This document shows positions 6,716 to 11,294 of a stretch of DNA of 11,294 bases, piece by piece. Source of the DNA: Chryseosolibacter sp964393795 (GTDB lineage Bacteria; Bacteroidota; Bacteroidia; Cytophagales; Cyclobacteriaceae). Where the stretch lies: assembly GCA_964393795.1 (NCBI GenBank), contig CAYMWA010000117.1, positions 1-11,294 of the forward strand, written 5' to 3'. A program made the translations under genes and the position numbers. How positions within the stretch are numbered: the stretch's first letter is position 1; every line of letters begins with the position of its first letter. The notes beneath the pieces are model-generated. The model was not told the origin of the DNA. It saw nothing but the letters and a program-made list of their open reading frames with translations, and searched no databases.

Positions 6716-7501
6716 ATGGATCTGCAACTTAAAGAAAAAGTCATCATCGTTACCGGTGGTGCAAAGGGCATCGGCGAAGGTATCGTTGAAGTCCTCGCCC
6801 GGGAGGGCGCACTGCCCGCTATTGTCGGCCGTAATGAAGCCGACAACAAAGCAGTACTCGAAAAAATCGGAGGCAAAGGTTTTCAGGTCGTGGCCGAACT
6901 GACACGTCCGGAAGCATGCCGAAATGCCGTCGAGAAAATCGTTGCGCATTACGGTCGGATTGAAGGGCTGGTTAACAACGCCGGCGTGAACGACGGGGTG
7001 AACCTTGAAAATGGGTCGTATGAGGCGTTCATGGCGTCGCTTCACAAGAACCTGGTGCATTACTACCTTATGGCGCATCACGCGTTGCCCGAGTTAAAGA
7101 AGACGAAGGGCGCGATTGTCAATATCGGATCCAAGGTCGCCGAAACCGGGCAAGGCGCAACGTCAGCCTATGCGGCGTCTAACGGTGGCCGCAATGCACT
7201 TACGCGTGAATGGGCCGTCGAGTTGTTGAAGTACGGCATCCGCGTTAACGCGATCATCGTGGCCGAATCATACACACCGTTGTATGAGAAATGGATTCGC
7301 ACGCTGCCAAACCCCGAAGAAACCCTTCGTGAAATCAACGCGCGGATTCCTCTGGGTAATCGCATGACTACCCCCGAAGAGATTGCCAACATGGCGGCCT
7401 TTTTGTTGTCGGAACGATCGAGCCATACCACAGGTCAACTCATCCACGTCGACGGCGGCTATGTTCACCTCGACCGATCCGTCAGTGCACTGAACGCGTA
7501 A
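6716..7501 (+). CDS. SDR oxidoreductase, L-fucose dehydrogenase-like, with Asn in place of the catalytic Lys
   Basis: This 261-residue SDR has TGGAKGIG (13-20), an Arg39 after the second strand (IVGRN) that suggests NADP+ use, NNAG (87-90) and Ser139 (NIGSK). Whole-length features, VNNAGVNDGVNLE, NLVHYYLMAH, TGQGATSAYAAS, ALTREWAVELL, YTPLYEKWI and HVDGGYVHLDR, match what I know of L-fucose dehydrogenases of the oxidative pathway, which make L-fucono-lactone. The catalytic motif YxxxK reads Y152-A-A-S-N156: the Lys is replaced by Asn (codon AAC). Everything else in the fold looks intact, so it is not an obvious pseudogene. A Lys at 140 beside Ser139 is present. The gene starts 2 nt after the lactonase stop, matching consecutive pathway steps. 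Activity on L-fucose is inferred. Confidence 0.85.
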   Translation: MDLQLKEKVIIVTGGAKGIGEGIVEVLAREGALPAIVGRNEADNKAVLEKIGGKGFQVVAELTRPEACRNAVEKIVAHYGRIEGLVNNAGVNDGVNLENGSYEAFMASLHKNLVHYYLMAHHALPELKKTKGAIVNIGSKVAETGQGATSAYAASNGGRNALTREWAVELLKYGIRVNAIIVAESYTPLYEKWIRTLPNPEETLREINARIPLGNRMTTPEEIANMAAFLLSERSSHTTGQLIHVDGGYVHLDRSVSALNA

Positions 7502-7526
7502 TCTGACACTCCCAGCAGTCAACCCC

Positions 7527-7550
7527 AGCAACCAACTACCAATAACCAAG
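7527..7550. repeat. Degenerate heptad leader R8 (AGCAACC, AACTACC, AATAACC) before fucP
   Basis: The 49-bp gap between the second SDR and fucP ends with three 7-bp units sharing A--(A/T)ACC, followed by AAG and the fucP ATG. The copies are few and diverged, so chance is possible, but the period and position next to a start codon agree with the other arrays in the window. No promoter consensus is visible in this gap. Confidence 0.4.
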
Positions 7551-8801
7551 ATGCTACAACCCGACACTACGCTATCGACGTCCGCGGAGACAGGCAAACG
7601 CTACCTCGTTCCGTTTATCCTTGTGACCAGCCTGTTCTTCCTTTGGGGGATGGCGAACATATTGAATGCCGCGCTGATCTCGCATTTTCAGCCCGTCTTT
7701 GAAATTGGCAGGGCGCAGGCCTATCTGGTGGAGACGGCTTTCTATCTCGGTTACTTTACGATCGCGATTCCCGCGGGCCTGTTCATGGAGCGCTATAGCT
7801 ACAAGAAGGGGATCCTCACCGGGCTGTTGTTATACGCATTGGGTGCATTGTTGTTCATTCCGTCGGCGTACCTGTTGACTTTCGGCTTTTTCCTTGTTGC
7901 ATTGTACATCATTGCGAGCGGACTTGCTTTCTTGGAAACGGCCGCGAATCCTTATGTGACGATTCTTGGTCCGGCGAAGACCTCTGTTCAACGATTGAAT
8001 TTCTCGCAGTCCTTTAACGGCGTTGCGCTGGTGGTAGGTCCCGTGATTGCGGGGCAGTTCATCTTTGCCGGCAATGAGGGGGAGATGACGACCCTTGCCG
8101 AAAAGCAGGCGGCAGCAGAAGCCGTGATCCTGCCCTATGGGATGATTGCGTGCGTGGTGCTGTTGGTGGCATTGTTGTTCTGGATGACGAAGATGCCTGA
8201 GCCTGCAAAGACCGAGAAACTCGAGTTTGACAAGGCGATCTTTAAAAACAAACACCTGATGTGGGCCGTGTTTGCACAGTTACTCTACGTCGGCGCGCAG
8301 GCGGGTATCTGGGGATTGAGCATCGACTACATCACTGAGTTGATCCCGGGGACCACCAAGGAGATGGCTTCGAAAAACTTTTTTGCGATAGGGACTTTCT
8401 TGTTCGTCGCGGGTCGCTTTATCGGTACGGCATTGATGACGGTGATTAAAGACTACAAACTGTTGAGGACGTATGGCGTGTTGGCATCGCTGTTGTGCCT
8501 CACAGGCGTCTTCGCCGAGGGCCATGTTGCGGTCTACGCAGTGTTGGCGGTCAACTTCTTCATGTCGATCATGTTCCCGACCATCTTCGCACTGGGTGTG
8601 AAAGATCTTGGCAAGCATACTAAGCTTGGATCGTCGTTCATCATTATGGCGATTGTCGGCGGCGCGATCCTTCCGCCGTTCATGGGGATGATTGCCGATA
8701 ACATTGGTATTCAGCAGGCGTTCTTCCTGCCGGCTGCGTGTTTCCTGGCCGTGGTGTACTATGGCTGGCGTGGGTACAAGATCAAACCCGTAACGGCATG
8801 A
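7551..8801 (+). CDS. fucP: L-fucose permease, FucP-type MFS transporter
   Basis: The 416-residue protein has about twelve hydrophobic segments and belongs to the FHS family of the major facilitator superfamily. Conserved FucP blocks are SLFFLWGMAN (27-36), AFYLGYFTIAIPAGLFMERYSYKKGILTGLLLYALGA, GLAFLETAANP with Glu129 (E. coli Glu135), RLNFSQSFN with Gln153 and Asn156 (E. coli Gln159 and Asn162), FAQLLYVGAQAG, FPTIFALGVKDLG and GSSFIIMAIVGGAILP. It would bring L-fucose across the inner membrane by cation symport. The position of E. coli Asp46, one of two residues linked to proton coupling, is Ala40 here (NILNA against NNLND). Clustering with fucose genes favours L-fucose, although related carriers move glucose or galactose. 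Its stop overlaps the start of the mutarotase gene. Confidence 0.9.
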   Translation: MLQPDTTLSTSAETGKRYLVPFILVTSLFFLWGMANILNAALISHFQPVFEIGRAQAYLVETAFYLGYFTIAIPAGLFMERYSYKKGILTGLLLYALGALLFIPSAYLLTFGFFLVALYIIASGLAFLETAANPYVTILGPAKTSVQRLNFSQSFNGVALVVGPVIAGQFIFAGNEGEMTTLAEKQAAAEAVILPYGMIACVVLLVALLFWMTKMPEPAKTEKLEFDKAIFKNKHLMWAVFAQLLYVGAQAGIWGLSIDYITELIPGTTKEMASKNFFAIGTFLFVAGRFIGTALMTVIKDYKLLRTYGVLASLLCLTGVFAEGHVAVYAVLAVNFFMSIMFPTIFALGVKDLGKHTKLGSSFIIMAIVGGAILPPFMGMIADNIGIQQAFFLPAACFLAVVYYGWRGYKIKPVTA

Positions 8802-9133
8802 AGCGATACTGCCTTGCGCTTGACCTTAAAGATGATCCGGCACGCATTGCCGAATATGAACAACATCATAAACCCATTCCCAGGGAGATACTTAAGAGTA
8901 TCCGCGACTCCGGCATTGAACGCATGGAGATCTTCCGCGCGGGCAACCGCATGTTCATGATCATTGAAGTTGCCGACGACTTCGACTTCGCCGCCAAAGC
9001 ACGCATAGATGAAGCGAACCCTGCAGTTCAAAAATGGGAGGCGCTGATGTGGCAGTATCAGCAGGCGCTGCCCTTTGCCAAACCGGGAGAGAAGTGGGTG
9101 TTGATGGAGAAGTTTTTTGATACGGAGGCGTGA
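8798..9133 (+). CDS. L-fucose mutarotase, RhaM/COG3254 type
   Basis: A 111-residue member of the L-rhamnose mutarotase-like family (dimeric ferredoxin-like fold), which interconverts alpha and beta anomers of 6-deoxy sugars. The region AEYEQHHKPIPREI aligns with the EYQRRHNPIWPEL block of E. coli RhaM, with Tyr20 and His24 at the positions of the catalytic Tyr and His. Further landmarks are GNRMFMIIEV, NPAVQKWEALMW and the C-terminal KWVLMEKFF. The start at 8798 overlaps the fucP stop by 4 nt (ATGA), a sign of translational coupling; an in-frame ATG at 8738 lies inside fucP and adds an unrelated 20-residue tail. Among fucose genes, the type 2 L-fucose mutarotase role is likely. It would supply the anomer used by the dehydrogenase. 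Confidence 0.9.
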   Translation: MKRYCLALDLKDDPARIAEYEQHHKPIPREILKSIRDSGIERMEIFRAGNRMFMIIEVADDFDFAAKARIDEANPAVQKWEALMWQYQQALPFAKPGEKWVLMEKFFDTEA

Positions 9134-9169
9134 GGTACGGCTATTTGTTATTTACCTAATACTTGAACT

Positions 9170-9616
9170 ATGAAATTATCCATTATTGTTGTTCTGCAAT
9201 TCTGCTGGCTTGGTTCGTTTGGTCAGCATGATCCTCAACAGATCCTTGATAAGTTTTTTAATCTTTATGGGAAAGAGAGCCCTAATGAGGCAATCGACTA
9301 CCTTTTTTCTACGAACGTATGGATGGATGATGCGAAAGATCAGATTGAGAATGTGAAATTCAAGCTCAATGGCACCCTTAAGTTGCTCGGTGACTATGCC
9401 GGGCATGAATTGATAACTACAAAATCCGTTGGTGACCGTCTGACGCTATACACCTTCATGGTGAGGTATGACCGACAACCGCTTCGATTTTCGCTATTGT
9501 TCTACAAGCCGTCAGACGAGTGGAGGCTGCTCAACTTCCGATATGATGATAGCCTCAGCTCTGAACTCGATGAGGCCGCTAAAGCCTACAGGTTAAAAGA
9601 AAATCTGGAGTATTAG
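9170..9616 (+). CDS. Small exported protein of unknown function
   Basis: I do not recognise a named family. The 148-residue product starts with MKLSIIVVLQFCWLGSFGQ, a short Sec-type signal peptide probably cleaved around residue 18-19; the Cys at 12 is not in a convincing lipobox. The mature part is mixed alpha/beta: a helix (DPQQILDKFFNLYG), a charged amphipathic stretch, then alternating strands (ELITTKSVGDRLTLYTFMVRYDRQPLRFSLLFYKPSDEWRLLNFRYDDS) that are reminiscent of NTF2/SnoaL-like folds. It lies 36 bp after the mutarotase gene on the same strand and could be on the fucose transcript, but nothing in it indicates sugar metabolism. Location would be the periplasm. GC is lower than that of its neighbours. 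Confidence 0.75.
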   Translation: MKLSIIVVLQFCWLGSFGQHDPQQILDKFFNLYGKESPNEAIDYLFSTNVWMDDAKDQIENVKFKLNGTLKLLGDYAGHELITTKSVGDRLTLYTFMVRYDRQPLRFSLLFYKPSDEWRLLNFRYDDSLSSELDEAAKAYRLKENLEY

Positions 9617-9669
9617 CGTCATAGCTCGTTCCGCAAGGTCCCTGTCAACCATTACTTTCTGGCCTCGGA

Positions 9670-9687
9670 TTAGCTAAATTTTGCTAA
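9670..9687. promoter_or_regulatory. Near-perfect 18-bp palindrome upstream of fabF (candidate operator)
   Basis: TTAGCTAAATTTTGCTAA pairs at 8 of 9 positions across its centre (only one T-T mismatch). A second copy of its left half, ATTAGCTA, lies 37 bp downstream at 9706-9713 against 9669-9676. Both are in the 208-bp gap between the exported protein gene and fabF, upstream of the fabF promoter. This could be a binding site for a dimeric regulator; which one is unknown. Confidence 0.4.
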
Positions 9688-9768
9688 CGATTATTTCGTC
9701 CGGGAATTAGCTATCTGGTTGTTGCCGATGGATGAGATGAAAGAGGTGAGTTGTCAGGCAATACCGAT

Positions 9769-9799
9769 TTTGCCGACACCGCTTCCCTCCGTATTTTTG
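9769..9799 (+). promoter_or_regulatory. Bacteroidota-type promoter for fabF (TTTG, 19 bp, TATTTTTG)
   Basis: TTTG at 9769-9772 and TATTTTTG at 9792-9799 are separated by exactly 19 bp and match the Bacteroidota primary sigma consensus (-33 TTTG, -7 TAnnTTTG) at every defined base. Transcription would begin near 9804-9807, giving a leader of about 20 nt before the fabF ATG at 9825. It is the only site in the window that fits the consensus fully. Confidence 0.7.
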
Positions 9800-9824
9800 C
9801 CGCGAAACCAACACAACCTCATCC

Positions 9825-11075
9825 ATGCAGCAAAAACGTGTAGTAGTAACCGGCCTGGGTGCCTTAACGCCGCTCGGAAATACGGTAGACGAATTCTGGA
9901 ATAATCTCATCGAAGGCAAAAGCGGTGCGGCACCTATCACGAAATTCGATACGACAAAATTTAAAACGAAATTTGCGTGCGAAGTCAAGAACTATGACCC
10001 GCTCAACTATTTCGAGAAGAGCGAAATCCGCAAAATGGACCCGTTTGCCCAATATGCGCTCGTCACCAGCGACGAGGCACTGAAAGATTCGGGACTGGAC
10101 CTGGAGCATGTCAACAAGGAAAGGGTCGGCGTCATCTGGGGCTCGGGCAATGGTGGTTTCTATACGTTTCAGCAGGAGATCAGGGACTACGCACGCGGCG
10201 ATGGCACGCCTCGGATCAATCCTTACTTTATTCCTAAAGTCATTGTCGATATTGCTTCGGGCTGGATTTCGATCAAACACGGGTTCATGGGACTGAACTT
10301 TACAACGGTGTCGGCATGCGCTACTTCGACGACAGCCATTATCGACGCCATGAACTACATTCGTTGGGGTAAGGCCGACGTCATCGTCACCGGCGGCTCG
10401 GAGGCGGCTGTCAACGAGGCCGGCATTGGAGGCTTTGGCGCGATGAAGGCGCTATCCACTCGTAACGATGATCCGGCTACCGCTTCGCGACCCTTCGATA
10501 TTGACCGCGACGGCTTCGTCATGGGCGAAGGCGCCTGTGCGCTCATCCTCGAAGAATATGAACACGCTGTTCGCCGCGGCGCGAAGATCTACGCTGAGGT
10601 CGCCGGCGGCGGTATGTCGGCCGACGCCCATCACCTGACCGCCACCCATCCGGAAGGCAAAGGCGCCATCCTCGGCATGAAATGGGCACTCGAAGACGCA
10701 GGACTCACGCCTGGCGACGTGGACTACCTGAATCCCCACGCCACGTCTACGCCTATGGGCGATGTCAGCGAAATGAAGGCGGTGACTACCTTCTTCGGCA
10801 GCGACGCACCCCACCTGCACATCAGCGCCACGAAGTCCGCCACAGGCCACATGCTCGGAGCCGCCGGTGCAACGGAAGCGCTTATCTGTATCAAAGCCAT
10901 TCAGGAAGGAATTATTCCGCCTACCATCAACACCCAAAACCTCGACCCGGCCATGCCGCCGGAACTTCACGTAGTATTAGGAAAGAAGCTGAAGAAAGAC
11001 ATCAACGTTGCGCTTAGCAATACCTTTGGTTTCGGAGGACATAATGCAAGCGCCGTCTTCAAGAAAGGGAGTTAA
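9825..11075 (+). CDS. fabF: Beta-ketoacyl-ACP synthase II-type condensing enzyme (FabF family)
   Basis: The 416-residue protein is a thiolase-fold ketosynthase that would condense malonyl-ACP with acyl-ACP in fatty-acid elongation. It shows VVVTGLGALTPLGN at the start, the nucleophile Cys165 in VSACATST, GGSEAAV (190-196), SRPFDIDRDGFVMGEGA (221-237), His305 in NPHATSTPMGD, Lys337 and His342 in TKSATGHMLGAAG, and the gating segment NTFGFGGHN (399-407). The Cys-His-His set is complete, so it should be active. The block around His305 is NPHATSTPMGD, where textbook FabF has N-hydrophobic-HGTSTPLxD. No acpP precedes it and no rnc follows, unlike the usual main fabF locus, so this may be a second copy with a special role. 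It has its own promoter and is followed directly by repeats. Confidence 0.9.
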   Translation: MQQKRVVVTGLGALTPLGNTVDEFWNNLIEGKSGAAPITKFDTTKFKTKFACEVKNYDPLNYFEKSEIRKMDPFAQYALVTSDEALKDSGLDLEHVNKERVGVIWGSGNGGFYTFQQEIRDYARGDGTPRINPYFIPKVIVDIASGWISIKHGFMGLNFTTVSACATSTTAIIDAMNYIRWGKADVIVTGGSEAAVNEAGIGGFGAMKALSTRNDDPATASRPFDIDRDGFVMGEGACALILEEYEHAVRRGAKIYAEVAGGGMSADAHHLTATHPEGKGAILGMKWALEDAGLTPGDVDYLNPHATSTPMGDVSEMKAVTTFFGSDAPHLHISATKSATGHMLGAAGATEALICIKAIQEGIIPPTINTQNLDPAMPPELHVVLGKKLKKDINVALSNTFGFGGHNASAVFKKGS

Positions 11076-11202
11076 TGTGTTGATGGGTTGATGGGTTGAT
11101 GGGTTGGTGTGTTGGGGTGTTGAAGTGTTGAGGGTGTTAATGTGTTCGTGTGTTCATGTGTTCATGGGTTGAGGTGTTGGGATGTTGATGTGCTGGGGGA
11201 TG
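11075..11202. repeat. Octad tandem array R6, unit ATGTGTTG / ATGGGTTG (16 copies)
   Basis: From the last base of the fabF stop codon, sixteen consecutive 8-bp units can be laid out without a register break: ATGTGTTG, three ATGGGTTG, then GTGTGTTG, GGGTGTTG, AAGTGTTG and more diverged units ending in GATGTGCT. Only T and G are frequent, with strong G/T strand bias. It is the one array in this window with period 8. The 29 bp that follow (11203-11231) hold nothing recognisable. Confidence 0.9.
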
Positions 11203-11231
11203 TGGTCACTGTAAACCGAAGATTTTTCTAT

Positions 11232-11294
11232 CCAAATCCCAAATCCCAAACCCCAATTTCCAATGACCAATGTCTAATGACTAATGACTAATGA
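11232..11294. repeat. Heptad tandem array R7, CCAAATC grading into CTAATGA (9 copies, continues past the window)
   Basis: Nine exact 7-bp units run to the last base: CCAAATC twice, CCAAACC, CCAATTT, CCAATGA, CCAATGT and three CTAATGA. The units change stepwise along the array and end in the same sequence as array R2; 27 bp at 11262-11288 are identical to 4623-4649. The array probably extends beyond the window. Confidence 0.93.

Noticed and set aside
8738..8797. N-terminal extension of the mutarotase starting at ATG 8738
   Set aside because: It lies wholly inside fucP in another frame; the ATG at 8798 overlapping the fucP stop gives the conserved N-terminus.
9157..9167. Motif TAATACTTGAA shared with 5801-5811, both near leaders
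   Set aside because: Only 11 A/T-rich bases and one of the copies lies in a heptad array; chance similarity is sufficient.
9719..9904. Short plus-strand frame across the fabF promoter and start
   Set aside because: It crosses the promoter and overlaps fabF in another frame, with no conserved features.

Overview
The window looks like a chromosomal segment of a Bacteroidota member, most likely in or near the Cytophagales. Evidence: about 50% GC, a TamB-like gene divergent from tsaD, one promoter matching the Bacteroidota consensus (TTTG, 19 bp, TAnnTTTG), start codons without clear Shine-Dalgarno sequences, and the protein types present. This placement is inferred from gene content and not from any search.

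Layout. Positions 1-635 (minus strand) hold the 5' end of a large TamB/AsmA-like envelope protein, cut by the window edge. Only 8 bp away, on the plus strand, begins a run of housekeeping genes: tsaD (tRNA t6A modification), smpB (trans-translation), a signal-less NlpC/P60 peptidase with SH3b-like N-terminal region (probable cytoplasmic muropeptide recycling), and a small HNH endonuclease-like protein.

From 3704 to 9133 lies a six-gene module for non-phosphorylated (oxidative) L-fucose catabolism: an SDR likely to be 2-keto-3-deoxy-L-fuconate dehydrogenase, an FAH-family 2,4-diketo-3-deoxy-L-fuconate hydrolase, an amidohydrolase L-fuconolactonase, a second SDR resembling L-fucose dehydrogenase, a FucP-type permease, and a RhaM-like type 2 fucose mutarotase whose start overlaps the fucP stop. 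Together they would import L-fucose, interconvert its anomers, oxidise it to the lactone, open the lactone, and later oxidise and cleave the keto acid to pyruvate and lactate. The L-fuconate dehydratase step is not encoded here. A small exported protein of unknown function follows, then a fabF-type ketosynthase with its own well-formed promoter.

The most unusual feature is non-coding. Almost every gap in the fucose module, and the region after fabF, is filled with degenerate tandem repeats of exactly 7 bp period (one array has 8 bp). They belong to a few related sequence families in both orientations, often begin 1 nt after a stop codon and in places run straight into the next start codon. 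Two protein-level oddities also deserve attention: the putative L-fucose dehydrogenase has Asn at the catalytic Lys position of the SDR YxxxK motif, and the FucP homologue has Ala where E. coli FucP has the proton-coupling Asp46.
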